This document shows positions 44,369 through 58,612 of a DNA stretch of 64,000 nucleotides, one piece after another. The position numbers and the translations under genes were made by a program. This DNA is from Wallemia ichthyophaga EXF-994 (Eukaryota > Basidiomycota > Wallemiomycetes > Wallemiales > Wallemiaceae). The first letter of the stretch is position 1. Each line of letters starts with the position of its first letter. The notes under the pieces were generated by a model. It worked only from the letters and a program-made list of their open reading frames with translations. It ran no database searches and was not told the DNA's origin. The DNA lies in assembly GCF_000400465.1 (NCBI RefSeq), contig NW_008806276.1, positions 186,001 to 250,000 of the forward strand, read 5' to 3'.

Positions 44369-46206
44369 ATGGTACTAGCAGGACTCGGAAGGCAGCTGAA
44401 TACAGCGTTGAACTCATTCAGCAAGGCTAGCGTTGTTGATGAGAAGGTGAATAGCCCCCTTGCTTTCATTCCACTCTCCTCACACTCCTCCAGACACTCG
44501 ACGCACTTCTCAAGGAAATCTCAAAGGCCTTACTCGAATCTGACATCAACGTCAAGCTTGTAGGTAACCTACGCAACCACGTCAAGACCCGCGCTTTGAA
44601 GGAGATCAAGGAAGCCAATGCTAGCACAAATCACCAAAAGTCAAAGCAGATTGTACACAAGGTGCGTTAGGCATAGAATGCGCGTTTGGCTATAAGCTAA
44701 CATCCACAGGCTATCTTTGATCAACTCGTCGCTCTCGTTGACCCACAGGAAGACCCTTACAAGCCAACGAAAGGGAAAACTAACATTATCATGGCTGTTG
44801 GTTTACAGGGTGCCGGTAAGACCACATCCTGCACTAAACTCGCAGTCCACTACCAAAAGAAGGGCTTCAAAGTAGCTCTTGTGTGCGCAGATACCTTCAG
44901 AGCTGGTGCATTCGACCAACTCAAGCAAAACGCTACAAAGGCTAAAATACCCTTCTACGGCTCTTACACTGAAACTGATCCCGTAGCAATCTCAGTAGCT
45001 GGTGTTCAACAATTTAAAAAGTCAAAATTCGACGTCATCATTGTTGATACCTCTGGTAGACATAAGCAGGAGGAGGATTTATTCGAAGAGATGGTAATGA
45101 TTAGCCAGGCTGTCAAACCTCAAATGACGGTACTCGTTATGGACGGTGCGATGGGTCAGGCTGCTGAATCTCAAGCTAGCGCTTTCAAGCAGAGTTCCGA
45201 TTTTGGTGCAATCATTGTCACTAAAATGGATGGTCACGCTAAAGGTGGTGGTGCTATCTCTGCAGTCGCTGCTACTCAAACACCTATCATTTTCATCGGT
45301 ACTGGTGAGAATTTGCACGATATAGATACCTTTAGACCTCGTCCATTTGTTCAACAGCTACTCGGTATGGGTGATATGCAGGGATTGATGGAGCAAGTTC
45401 AGGATGTAGCCATGTCCGACCCCGACAAACAAAAGGAACTCGCTAAGAAGTTTGAGCAAGGCAGCCTGAGTATCAGAGACTGGTCTGAACAGATTAAGAA
45501 TGTAACTAAACTAGGACCTATCAGTAAGATAGCAGGTATGATACCGGGACTCAACGCCGACATGATTGGACAAGGTGGTGACGATGAGGCTAGCAAGAGG
45601 ATAAAAAGAATGCTCTTCATCACCGATAGTATGACGGTGAAGGAGATGGATAGTGATGGTTCAATCTTCCTGCGCAAAGGCACGGATGGGAAATATGTTG
45701 GAATGAGCAAGCGTGCACTTCGAGTTGCCAGGGGATCAGGTACTAGTGTACGCGAAGTTGAAGAACTGTTGGTGCAATATACGATGATGAAGAGCGGTAT
45801 CCTCAACATGATGAAAGGGCAAGCGGGTGGAGCTGGTGGAATGAAACCAGGTCAGCCGGGTATGCCATCGAGAGATCAGGTACAACAGATGCAAAAGATG
45901 ATGCCACCACAATTACTTCAAAAGCTGAAGAGTGGAGGTGGACCTGAGATACTACAGCAGCTGCAACGCGGACAGATTCCAAAAGGAATGGATCCAGAAA
46001 TGATGGAAAAGATGGCACAACAGATGGGAATGAATCCAAATGCGATGGGCGGCGGTGGTGGAGGTATGCCACAGTTGCCTGGAATGCCACAGATGCCACA
46101 GATGCCACAGATGCCTGGAATGGGTGGCGCAGGTGGATTCAATCCAGCATCTATGCTCGGCGGAATGGATTTCTCGAAGATGGCAGGCATGTTCGGTGGT
46201 AAATAG
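44369..46206 (+). CDS. SRP54: Signal recognition particle 54 kDa GTPase
   Basis: This SRP subunit binds signal sequences and 7S RNA and docks to the SRP receptor. Exons 44369-44446, 44494-44661 and 44710-46206 give 580 aa, somewhat longer than usual because of a repetitive tail. The N domain starts [16 protein letters not shown]. GTPase motifs: [40 protein letters not shown] and [12 protein letters not shown]. The M domain ([20 protein letters not shown], then [10 protein letters not shown]) ends in a Met/Pro/Gly/Gln tail with repeated MPQMPQMPQ. The repeated CCACAGATG units at 46080-46115 are a likely site of length variation. Confidence 0.95.
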
Positions 46207-46887
46207 AAATATCACGTTGTATTTTAAAATCGTTATAATTTTGTTTTCTTAAGGTGTTTGTGATGTAGATATATGCAGGAGGTAGCTCTGCTCTCTCAAA
46301 GCCGGGTGTTAGTAGCCGATGATTCGTCGATCAGCTGATCCTTATCAGCTATATCAGCCATGTATCATTTCCTAATTATCTAACAGACCTTGAGATTAAT
46401 TGAATCTGATATAGCATTTCTATAGGCCAGCAACCAAAGACATCTGCAATTGTGGGCTGAGCTGCGAAAATCTTCTTTTGTTCACACCGCATTAATTATT
46501 CCACACTCGCGAATCTTCGGAAGCTTCCACGGGTATTTTCTTGTCCGTTTTATTGCCTTTGGGAAGAAATGGGTCCCCTAACAATTACTTTTTCAATGGA
46601 CTTTGAGTGGCAAGGGGGCAAAATGAGTTTGTGTATCTTGTAGCATTATAATACACTATAATGCATTAAAATATTAACAAATCAATTAGAAACCAAGTCC
46701 GGCGCATCTCCGCTGAGGCTCCGATGCCGCTCCGTAACCGATCTAGTTCCGCTAGAAGGCGAGTATGATATCAGTAGAGTAAGCGAGCCAACTCCGCTAG
46801 AAGGCGAGTAGATTTTAATTTGGAAGAGACATCCAAGGATTTGCACTCGCCAGTCCTTAGACCTCAACGACCAAATACAAATACAAA
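46207..46887 (+). promoter_or_regulatory. Upstream region of P5C dehydrogenase with a direct repeat
   Basis: 680 bp without a gene. Two exact copies of an 18-bp sequence, TCCGCTAGAAGGCGAGTA, lie at 46748-46765 and 46793-46810, about 80-140 bp before the start codon of the proline-catabolic gene. Their position and spacing (45 bp) suggest binding sites for a regulator. The earlier part is AT-rich. Confidence 0.45.
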
Positions 46888-48728
<1,841 letters not shown>

Positions 48729-48799
48729 GACAGCTAAAATATGATGTATAATGTAATGTAATTGGTTTTGATTGAAAATAACATGGTATAACAAAGCAT

Positions 48800-49327
48800 C
48801 TAAAACAAAGCCTCGAGCGTCATCTGCTTGAGTATATCTGTAGCAGAGACCATATCGGAGAACTCAGCAAAGGAAAGTCTGCCATCGCCATCCTTATCGC
48901 CTTCCATGATAGTCTTGTCTACGATTTGCTGGAGTTGCTGATCACGTAGATTATTTCCAACCATCATTTTAAGGACGATGTAGAGTTCGCCGTTGCTAAT
49001 GTATCCATCGCGATCCATGTCGTACACTTTGAATGCAAACTTGAGCTTCTCATCCCTGCCACCGCGGTTACTGAAAGCGCTCAAACCGCCAACGAATTCC
49101 TGGAAATCAACAGTCCCGCCACCATCCTCGTCGAAAATGGCAATCATTCGATGAGCGAGTGGATTATTGGCTACTTGTGGTATCTGTAGGAACTCCTCGC
49201 GGTCAATAGACCCACTACCGTCTCTATCCAGCTTCATGAAGCGTTTCTTGAGCCGCTGGAGTTCAGCAGCGGTGAAATTAGAGTTGCGTTCCAAGTCTCC
49301 TAGAAGTTGTGAACCTGATTGACCCAT
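48800..49327 (-). CDS. CNB1: Calcineurin regulatory subunit B
   Basis: This Ca2+-binding regulatory subunit of the phosphatase calcineurin, which controls ion stress and morphogenesis, is a single exon of 175 aa, the family length. It starts MGQSGSQ, a myristoylation signal, and has four EF-hands: [39 protein letters not shown] and [13 protein letters not shown]. The linker [20 protein letters not shown] is characteristic of calcineurin B. It is head to head with MSS1, start codons 60 bp apart. Confidence 0.95.
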   Translation of the reverse strand: MGQSGSQLLGDLERNSNFTAAELQRLKKRFMKLDRDGSGSIDREEFLQIPQVANNPLAHRMIAIFDEDGGGTVDFQEFVGGLSAFSNRGGRDEKLKFAFKVYDMDRDGYISNGELYIVLKMMVGNNLRDQQLQQIVDKTIMEGDKDGDGRLSFAEFSDMVSATDILKQMTLEALF

Positions 49328-49387
49328 TTGAGATTGAGTGCTTTCGTCAAGTCGTCGTAGTTTTGAGAGAGGAAACCAACGACAATC

Positions 49388-51067
49388 ATGCTGGCTTCGA
49401 TGATTTCGATGGGTTTGAAGAGCGGCGGCCCATCCACGCCCCTCAAGCAGTCCACCTCACAGCTCAAGACGATATTCGCTCTCGCTTCCGCCCCAGGCAA
49501 GGCAGGTATAGCTGTTGTGCGAGTATCTGGACCGGACGTGCGGCGGGTCTACGATGCATTAACGCCAACGCCAACGCACAAGCAACGCAGACTGCCGCAA
49601 GAGCGGGTGATGGTGAACAGAAGCATCGTGAATCCATCGACTAAGGAAGTCATCGACAGGGCGCTGCTGGTGTATTTTGCGGGTGTGTTTTGGTTGTTAA
49701 TGCGCACACACACACTCACACACCCACCCACTCATAGCTCCGCGCTCGTTCACCTCGCAGGATACACTAGAACTGCATCTGCATGGCGGCAACGCCGTCG
49801 TGGGGGCAGCGCTCAACGCAATCGCTTGTATAGACGGTTGCAGACCAGCTGAGAGGGGTGAATTTGCCAGACGAGCTTTCGAGTCGCATAAATTGGATCT
49901 TACTGAGATCGAAGGATTGAGGGATCTCGTTGATGCTGAAACGGAAATGCAGCGTAGATTGGCATTGCGGCAGTCGAGTGTGCGTCGATTGCTTGTTATT
50001 GTCTTGGTATATCTTACGCGGATCAGGGCGCTGTTAGACAGCAATACGACGATATGCGCTTGGATATCATTCACGCACTCTCCATCGTGGAAGCCGTGAT
50101 AGATTTTGGGGAAGATGAGCAGATTGAGGAAGGCGTTTTAAGTCAAGGTAGGTGTGTGTGTGTGAGGTGATAATGTCTAACACTTGCACCTTCTTTGCAC
50201 TTGATTCAGCCACGCAAAACACGCGTGATCTCGCCGCTAAAATCGAGAAACACCTCCATGATAACAGAAGAGGTGAAATTGTTCGCAGCGGGATTCGTTT
50301 GGCGATTTACGGCCCTCCTAACGCGGGGAAATCAACACTACTCAATCGCTTGGCTAGAAGAGAGGCTGCTATAGTATCACATCTCCCAGGTACTACACGC
50401 GACGTTATCCAACTTAGTCTCAATTTGGGTGGATATCCTGTCTTGGTTTCCGACACAGCCGGCGTGCGCACGACGGATGAAGAAATTGAGCAAATGGGTG
50501 TTAAAAGGGCTGTAGAAGAGTAGGTTGCGTTGTGATGTTCAAATCATCCACTGATTCGCTATCAGAGCCCGCCAGGCAGATATCACACTCGTCGTTCTTG
50601 ACTTGCCTGTTTTATTACAGGAGGGTAGACTTGATGTGGATTTGAAACACATTTCCAAAGACTCAATCGTACTTTTAAATAAATCAGACAGTCTCACCGC
50701 CCCATTGAATCAGACACAACTTGATAAAGTGAAGAAGCTGCTAGAACCATTTGAGAATGTGTTTGCTGGCAGTGTCAAGCAGGAGGCGGCTTTAGAGGAG
50801 TTTTTATTCACTTTAACAAACAATATCAAGCAGCAATTCGATATAGGTATGGCTGACATGCCAATCATCACAGATGCTAGACATCGATACCATCTCGAGC
50901 AGTGTCTGCAATTCCTCAAGGCTTTCATAGGCACACCCTCGAATGCGCCTGTAGAAGCTGCAGAGGAGCTGCGTTATGCCGCACTTGCGTTGGGTAGGGT
51001 GACTGGGAGAGTTGACGTGGAGGACGTATTAGACGCACTCTTTGCGGGTTTTTGCATCGGCAAGTAA
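49388..51067 (+). CDS. MSS1: Mitochondrial tRNA-modification GTPase (MnmE/TrmE family)
   Basis: With Mto1 this GTPase modifies U34 of mitochondrial tRNAs. Exons 49388-49682, 49738-49979, 50027-50147, 50210-50519 and 50566-51067 give 489 aa. The N-domain folate-site region reads [20 protein letters not shown], and after intron 1 [20 protein letters not shown]. The central helices precede the G domain: [40 protein letters not shown] and LLNKSD. The protein ends in the absolutely conserved FCIGK, whose Cys is typical of MnmE. Alternative acceptors in intron 1 were decided by the conserved segment. Confidence 0.93.
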
Positions 51068-51184
51068 ATGTAAACAAACAAAAGTAAAAGGAAACACCAT
51101 TTAAACGACCATTACAAGCTCCCTCTCGAAAATTAACAAAAATTCCGTAGGTGTAGCGTGCGCATGCATAACGACTGTAATAAT

Positions 51185-51841
51185 CTAGAAGAGACGGTGA
51201 GCCTTACCCATAGTGCTCTTGATGTGAAGAGACTTGACGTTTTGCCAGTTCTTCTTAAGAAGAGAAACGAGGAAGTTTACAGCAAGCATAATGTTTGCGA
51301 CGAGCTCATCCTCGGACATGGTAACGTGACCAACGGCGACAGCCAAACAGAGAACCTTCTTAAGTTGGAACTTGATGGTTGACTTGACTTCGGTGGTCTT
51401 CTTCTCGAGGTCCTCTGAGTGAGAGACTGGGGTTGGGAACTTACCAGCCTTAGACAAACCAGGACCAAGCAAACGAGGAATCTGCTTGATGAGAGCCTCG
51501 GAAGCGACGAAAGCATCGTACTTCTTTGCGAGCTTCTTGACGAGCTTCTTGTTCTTGTTGAGCTTCTTCAAATCTTCAACAGACATGAACTCAAGGCCCA
51601 TAAGCTTAGCACGATCGATATCGGCAGCGTCACCAAGAAGGCAGAGAGCCATTCTAGGTCTTGGGACGTGTGGAAGCTTGATAGTACCAGAGAAACGCTT
51701 GTCTCTTTGTGGGTCGTAGTTCTTGAGACCAATTTGGAGCTCAACGGTCTCGACAAAGTTTCTCTTGTTCTCAGGCTTAGCACTTTGCTCAAGTACGTCC
51801 TTGACCTGCGCACGGACTGTGGAAGTTGGTAACTTGCTCAT
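51185..51841 (-). CDS. RPL1: 60S ribosomal protein uL1 (L10a/Rpl1)
   Basis: This L1-stalk protein is a single exon of 218 aa. The start [20 protein letters not shown] and blocks [40 protein letters not shown] and [19 protein letters not shown] define it, with the C-terminal [11 protein letters not shown]. Codon use is strongly biased (AAG, CTT/CTC, GAC), as in ribosomal protein genes. It shares a 203-bp upstream region with the ribosome-assembly gene SPB1, so the two may be co-regulated. Confidence 0.96.
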   Translation of the reverse strand: MSKLPTSTVRAQVKDVLEQSAKPENKRNFVETVELQIGLKNYDPQRDKRFSGTIKLPHVPRPRMALCLLGDAADIDRAKLMGLEFMSVEDLKKLNKNKKLVKKLAKKYDAFVASEALIKQIPRLLGPGLSKAGKFPTPVSHSEDLEKKTTEVKSTIKFQLKKVLCLAVAVGHVTMSEDELVANIMLAVNFLVSLLKKNWQNVKSLHIKSTMGKAHRLF

Positions 51842-52044
51842 AGTGGTCGTCGTGAAGAGAGAAGGCGAGGTGAAAATTGGTCAAATTTGAAGTTTGAAAA
51901 TTGGAGTGTATGTGGGGGGATTGGGAGGGATATTTTAATTAGAATGGGGGTTTTATATATCTACTCACTGACAACAGAAATTCCGCAACTTACAAACCAA
52001 TTTACACCTATTCACAACCCCTTGCATCCCAACACCCACTCAAA
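51842..52044. promoter_or_regulatory. Shared divergent promoter, RPL1 and SPB1
   Basis: 203 bp between two ribosome-related start codons. It contains a G-rich tract (GTGGGGGGATTGGGAGGGA, 51912-51930) and a T/A-rich segment, plausible regulator sites for ribosomal genes, but no named motif was matched. Confidence 0.4.
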
Positions 52045-54785
52045 ATGGGAAAATTCCTAAAGAAACATGCAAAAGGCAGAATTGACAAGTACTATCGTAT
52101 GGCCAAAGATCGTGGCTATCGAAGCCGTGCTTACTTCAAGCTGGCTGAGCTGAATAAGCGCTTTAACTTTATCGAGAAGAGTCGCATAGCTGTGGATTTA
52201 GGTGCAGCTGTTAGTATTCACTATTGATTTTCAATCAACGCTAATAAAAATAAAGCCTGGGTCTTGGTTACAGAATTTATCGAGTAGTATGCCTCATGGT
52301 TCTCTTATCATTGGTGGGCATTTCCATTGAATTCAAGTGAAGGCTTATAACTTTATAGGTGTTGATTTGGTTCCTATTGTTCCTATTCCACGTGTTACTA
52401 CCTTTGTTGCTGACTTAACAACTCAACATTGCAAGCAACTCATTACCAATGAAATGAAGGGAAACCTCGCTGACTTGGTTGTCCACGACGGTGCTCCTAA
52501 CGTTGGTGCTGCTTGGTTACAGGACGCTTTCGCTCAAAATGAGCTTGTACTCGCTAGTTTGAAGATTGCTGCTGAAATTCTTGAAAAGGGCGGTACTTTC
52601 GTCACAAAAGTGTTCAGATCAAAGGATTACAATAACCTCATGTGGGTTTTCAATCAACTCTTCAAAAACGTGAACGCAACAAAGCCAAACAGCTCTAGAT
52701 TGGTTTCTGCTGAGTTATTCGTCGTTTGTCAAGATTTTATTGCTCCTCAAAAGCTCGATCCTCGCTTCTTAGATCCTAAATACGTTTTCAAAGATATCGC
52801 TGCACTTGCTTCCGATTCTGGTAAAGGTTCTGCTGCTGCAAACGCTCACGCCAATGTCTTTATGCCTGAGAAGAAGACAAGAAAGAGGGAAGGTTATGAG
52901 GAAGGCAATTACCTTCAATTCAAAGCAATCAGTGCAACTGATTTCATCGAAAGCACTGAACCTGTCACAATACTTGGTACTCACAACGCAATAACCTTCA
53001 AATCAAAGGAAGATAAGAAGTTGTTGAAAAATGAAGACACCACCGATGACATTAAAGCTAATTGCGAAGATCTCAAAGTGTTAGGAAAGAAAGAATTTAA
53101 ACAACTAATGAAATGGAGACTAATTATACGCGAAGAGATGGGTCTCGAAGTTAGAAAGAAAGACATTAAAGAAGACGTTGACGATGCAGGTCAGTCAAAG
53201 GTTGAAGAGCATCCAATGAATCAAGATGAGCAAATAGCTGAGGAGATTGAGCGTATAGAAAACGAAGACTCAGCCCGTGCTAGAAAAGAACGTAGAAGAC
53301 GCAATGAGAAGCGTGCAAGGGAAGTTCAACGTATGCAGCTTAAGATGGGTGCACCACTTGATATCGGTTTGGAACAAGATGAACAGCTCCAAGATGATGT
53401 CTACCTCCCAGGCAACAAATCTAAACAGGACATGTTTGATTTGAAGCACTCTCAAAAACACATTAAAGGACGCAATCTCGATGAAATGGATGAGGATGAT
53501 GCATCTTCTGAAGAAGAAATCGAAGCTCCAAAATTCGAAGATGCTTATGAAGATGAGGAAGACAAGGTCGTTCGTCTTGAATCTCAAATGGATGGTATGT
53601 ATGAAAAGTACCAAGAAAAACTGCAAGACAGAGACCGTAAGCATCAAGTAAAGGAGGCACGTCGGAAAGATAAGAATAGAGAGGCTTGGGGTGGTATTCC
53701 TCGTCGTGGCGATGACGATGATGAGGATGATGATGATGAAGAGAATGAAGAAGAGGAAGAAGAGGAGTCTGAAGGAGAACACGGCTACGATGCTAAAGAA
53801 AAACGTAGCATGCAGCTTGACCAAGACTCGTCCGATGAAGAGGAGGAAAATGCCGGAAAGTCTAAGAAGTCAACAAAAAAACCGAAGAAAGCAGACAATG
53901 CTCAAGATGAAGCCGCTGCTAGTGTTTGGTTCGGTAATCCACTCTTCAATGGTGCTGATGGTATTGACGAAGAAAGCGAGGAGGAAGAAGACGACAAGCA
54001 ATCTGAGGATGAGTCAATGGAGGAAGACGAGAAACCCCAACAAGACAAAGAAGAGGACGAAGAATCTGACGGATTTGAAGTAGTACCTCAAGAAGACGAC
54101 GGTCAAATGTGGGATGTCGACGATGAGGATCAAGATGCAGTTCGTCAAAAGCGTATCGAAGGTGTGTATAGCGTAATCTTGCATTACTGTACTGACCATT
54201 TTAGACACTGGATTAATTACTGAAGAGGCTATGTCGATGGCTTACCGTTTGAAGAATGGTATGACCACCAAGCAGCAGCTTATAGATGATGGTTTCAACA
54301 AAAACGCCACTAACGATAGAGAGAATCTGCCTGATTGGTTCACCTCGGACGAGCGTAAGAACTACAAGGTCCACGTACCGATCACCAAGGAAGCAGTCGA
54401 CGCTTTGAAGGCTAGACAGAGAGCTATTGACGCACGTCCAATTAAGAAACTTGCTGAAGCGAAAGCCAAGAAGAAGTACAAGGCAACAAAGGCTGCTGAA
54501 AAGGCTGCGGCCAAGGCTGAGACTGTGATGGAGAATCAAGAGCTCACTGAAAAAGAGAAAGCTATGGGTGTACAGAAGATGATCAACAAGACGAAAGCCA
54601 ACGCTAACAAGAAGCGTGAAGTGAAGCTTGTTGTTGCTAAAGGTGCAGCTAAGGGTGTGAAGGGACGTCCAAAGGGAGTTAGTGGACGTTATAGAATGGT
54701 GGATAGGCGTTTCAAGACAGATATTAGAGGTATGCGCAATGCTAAGAGGCGTGCAGTAAACAACAAGAAACGTCGTAATGGTTAG
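52045..54785 (+). CDS. SPB1: Ribosome-assembly methyltransferase Spb1
   Basis: This AdoMet-dependent 2'-O-methyltransferase modifies 25S rRNA in the A-loop and acts in pre-60S maturation. Exons 52045-52209, 52256-52313, 52359-54161 and 54205-54785 give 868 aa. The RrmJ/FtsJ fold is clear: [34 protein letters not shown] (SAM loop across intron 1), [20 protein letters not shown] and [18 protein letters not shown]. The middle is charged and acidic ([20 protein letters not shown]), and the Spb1 C-terminal domain ends with [20 protein letters not shown]. The very acidic tracts are typical of nucleolar proteins. Confidence 0.96.
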
Positions 54786-54843
54786 TAAATTGTATAATAG
54801 GGATAATTCAAGAATATATTTATTTATATCCATTACAATCATC

Positions 54844-56529
54844 ATGATTGACGGGCTTATTGTTTTGAACAAGGATGGGTAGGGGAATAGCAAGATATGG
54901 AATTTGTTCTAAATTTTTGTAGAAATGCGTTGCTGCACTCGAGCTTTAAGCAACCAAGCTTTTACCCAGCTATACACATTGACACATACAACTACAAGCA
55001 ACCAATTGAGCCTTTTTTCACAGTAGATACACCCCCAAATGGATCATTTAGTAGTTTTATACGGGTCAATGATATCGTAATCTTATGTCCATTCAATAAG
55101 AATGGTACGTGAAATGCTTAGCGCTGTCTCGACATCTAAATAAGCCCAGTGGACCTGTCGATCCCAATATCGTTCATTCAATTAACTATTAAGCTGCTAG
55201 TTGATTACTTTGGCAAGCTCAATGAGTCTGTAGTACGCGATAACTTTGACATCATCTACCAGGTTGGTGTTATACTGTTGCAAACAAAGCCCACAACTGA
55301 GTTTTATAGCTTATGGAAGAAATACTCGATAATGGCTTCCCTGTTACCACGGAAACTGCCGTTTTGAGCGATATCGTCGTTCCGCCTTCGACGCTGTCCA
55401 AGCTCATGTCGTCAGCTGGAATGAATGTGAAGAGGTTAGCGGGTGTGTTTGGGTGTTAATATTTCGCTTACGCTCATCAGTCAACCAAACGTTAGACCTT
55501 ACGCATCGCCAATCACATGGAGGAAGGCGGGCGTCAAGCACAATAACAATGAAATATTCTTCAATGTTATCGAGTCGATAGATGCGATTGTTGATAAGCA
55601 CGGAAATGCAGTCATGGCTGAGATCAATGGACAAATTGAGTGTGATTCGAGACTGTCTGGTGGGTAAAGCCGAGATATCTGACATAATTCTCATCATTGC
55701 GTCAAGGCACTCCCGACATACTATTAACATTGAAGAATTCCACTTCGATTGAAAAAACATCCCAGCATGCATGCATAAGGTAGATAGAAAACGTCTCTAT
55801 TATGAATAACACTCAAACCTTTCCACAGATACCAGCGTTGGATTAGAGAACGCGTTCTCTCATTCGTTCCACCAGACGGCCGTTTTAGATTGATTTCCTT
55901 CGAACCTAAAGTGAAACCTCGCTTGCCGATAAGCAGTAAATGCTCGATGAAGGTGTCCCCCTATGAAGGTAAGAAAGCTGTTTTGTTTGAGTGGATTGGT
56001 TTACCTTTTTTGCAGGTAACTTTGAATTAATTTTGACAAATACTGTCGGAAAGAAGATGGAGGGTGTTGAGTTGAGTATATTTCTCGGACACGGTGCAGT
56101 GTCTGCACGGGGCGAGTGTAAGAAGAAAAACACACCTTCTGGGAGCAAGGCAATAAGCTCGAACGAGTTCGATCATGTCACCAAGGTTTGTAGACAGCTA
56201 GATGAAAGCCTTAGCCTGAGCTGACAGGTAACTCCAGATATTCAAATGGAACATATCCCATATAGAACCAACTAGCGTACATACCCTGACTGCAAACTTC
56301 AAATCAAGGTGGGTTTCTACGGTTGACTTTGCTTTATGAGTTTACCTTGCAAAACAGCGAAGAATCACCACGACCCGAGACTGCGTTCGGAGTCAACTTC
56401 AGAATACCTCAGCATACAGCTTCTGGAGTCCAGATTGATGGTGTCAAAATCGCAGGCGATGCTGGCTACAAGCCATACAAAGGATTCAAGGGTGAACTGA
56501 CAAGTGGAAGCTACGAAATACGTTGGTAA
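54844..56529 (+). CDS. APM3: AP-3 complex mu subunit with an apparent frameshift
   Basis: AP-3 sorts cargo from Golgi/endosome to vacuole. Ten exons: 54844-54878, 54923-55104, 55150-55262, 55310-55435, 55481-55659, 55707-55779, 55829-55968, 56016-56185, 56238-56308, 56358-56529. The longin part starts MIDGLIVLNKDGNALL; the mu homology domain has ITWRKAGVKHNNNEIFFNVI, VLSFVPPDGRFRLISFEP and GYKPYKGFKGELTSGSYEIR. The exon sum is 3n+1: in exon 4 the frame LMEEILDNGFPVTTETAV breaks near 55380-55382 (a TTT), and the family sequence PPSTLSKLMSS continues one base later. So there is one extra base, a sequence error or a real frameshift. All other junctions agree with the family. Confidence 0.82.
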
Positions 56530-56613
56530 CAAGTAGAAGATAGAAACATGTATTATTTTCATATTTACTTTGTCTTCTCTCGTACGTCATCCGTCATCCG
56601 TCATCCTCACACT

Positions 56614-57971
56614 ATGAGTTTCATACCGCGTACAAACTTCATTTATCCCTCTCGAGCACCTAGTTGGTATATAGGGCATATGAGCAAAGGGATGAGAATT
56701 ATGACGGAGCAGCTCAATACAATCGATGTGATTATAGAAGCGAGAGATGCGCGTATACCGCTTACAGGGATAAATTATCAGTTTGAAAAGATGATTAAGA
56801 GTGGCTGGTCTAATAGAGCCAAGCTCGGCGGTATCACTGAGCGTATCGTAGTTTATACGAAGCGTGATCTCGCCGAAGAAAGATATGAGGGTGTGAGGAT
56901 GCTGCTTTAGAAGGCTAGGATTCCCTAACACAGCTGCCAGCCTCTGATACGCTCGTTCAAAAACTTGGCTGGTCAGCATGTCGTCTTTACCGATAGCAAG
57001 AACGACAAAGATCCACGCGTCGTTCAGCGGCAGCTTGTCTGTGGGTGCGTGTCGTAGCTTTCGATATGTCTAACGCACAACAGCCATTGCTAAAGAACAC
57101 GACGTCCCGAAACTCAATGTACTCGTCACCGGTATGCCAAATGTCGGTAAATCAACTTTTTTGAATGCGCTGAGAAGGGTAGGAGTACACAAAGGTTGGC
57201 TTCATATCGTAATGCTATAGTGTGCTGATAATAGTGTTAGGAAAGGCAGCTATTACAGGCTCAGATCCTGGCGTTACTCGCAAACTAACAGGCACTGTCA
57301 AGATAAATGAAGATCCTAACGTCTATATATACGATACACCCGGAATAATGGTACCGTTTCTTGGCCATGATGAAATGGGATTGGAAATGGGCCTAAAGCT
57401 AGCATTGACATGTGTGTGGATGACTTTGCATACATCCATTGACTCACACAGGCCATCGCAGCGGGAATTAAGCCCGATTTGATAGAGACGGAAACAATAC
57501 TTGATTATTTACTTTACAAACTCAATTTGAGAGACGCTGCCCAACGTTAGTTAGAAATTATATTACGCTATGTCATAACTGATCGGCTTGATAGATTCTC
57601 CGTACCAATCGCAACTACCGCTAGGGAAGAATTATCCTCCAACAAATGACATATACACACTGCTGGAAGACTTGGGCAGACGCATAGGTGCGCTTCGGAA
57701 AGGTGGGATTGTCGATATAGATAATTCATCGCAGTTCCTTATAAACGCAATGCGCCATGGCAAGTTTGGTCGGTGGACATTAGATGATTTTCCAGGAAAT
57801 GGTGAAGATAGTGTAGATTCGCGCGTACACTCCACTCTCAAGACTCATATCGATAGACAGCAACACAACATAGACAACGAGAATGAGCGTCGGAGTAAAT
57901 CGAGTATCCTAAAGCAGGAAAAGAGGGAAGCGGCTGCAAAACGCAAAGAGAAGCATAAAAAAAGACAGTAG
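56614..57971 (+). CDS. MTG1: Mitochondrial ribosome-associated GTPase 1
   Basis: This is a YlqF/RbgA-type circularly permuted GTPase for mitochondrial large-subunit assembly. Exons 56614-56892, 56941-57040, 57084-57194, 57241-57413, 57452-57545 and 57595-57971 give 377 aa. The G-motif order is permuted, as the family requires: VVYTKRDL (G4) comes first, then GMPNVGKSTFLNALRR (P-loop), DPGVTRKLTG and YDTPGIM. The start MSFIPRTNFIYPSRAPSWYI and GHMSKGMRIMTEQLNTIDVI are typical. The basic C-terminal helix (RREAAAKRKEKHKKRQ-like) is Lys/Arg-rich. Splice choices at introns 1 and 4 were made by frame. Confidence 0.92.
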
Positions 57972-58119
57972 ATTGCATGTTTAGTTATTTGTAGTAATAC
58001 ATATGGATTTTTAGATCTAGAAAACTAAAAGAAGCTCTATAATACACATCTTGAATAAATATGCACCTTTTGCAAGTATTGAAAGGAGAGTGGCTCCAAG
58101 GAACCAACGATATCCGGAA

Positions 58120-58487
58120 TTAAGAGCCAGACGATGCAGACGTCGATACTGGCTTGGAAGCGCTGGGATTAGAAGCAAAAAGCAAGCTACCGCCATCGTA
58201 GCTATCCTCCAACATTATCGAACCACGCCTCTCGACACCACCACCATTGGAGGAGTTTGACAACTGCGAAGACTTCAACTTGGGGGTTGAGAGTGGAGTA
58301 GAGTTGTTGTTGTTACTACTGCTGTTGTTGGGACACATTGTTTGTATGAGTTGCTTCTGCCGGAATTCGGTCAAAATTTCAGTGCACCGCAATAGTCACC
58401 ATCACTCACCCTGATCGCTTGTATATCTAGCTCATGCTGGCCTACGTGACTTTCTTTGAAACTGCTGATCAGTTCCTCAATTTCCAT
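58120..58487 (-). CDS. Small unknown protein, coiled-coil-like start
   Basis: Two exons on the minus strand (58487-58410, 58356-58120) give 104 aa. The N-terminus MEIEELISSFKESHVGQHEL looks helical. The rest is Asn/Ser-rich (PNNSSSNNNNSTPLSTPKLK) and disordered. I do not recognise it. The acceptor is uncertain: the frame remains open upstream (CTEILTEFRQKQLIQTM), so a shorter intron is possible and would lengthen the helical part. Confidence 0.45.
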
Positions 58488-58612
58488 TATCAATCTTTAT
58501 CGCGATCGAGGTTGGAGCGAGCGAGTCAATCACACTATCTGCCGTAAAATAAAATTGTAGAAATGTAGAACATGAATGGAAATGTAATAACTTATCAAGA
58601 AGAGATATCTAT

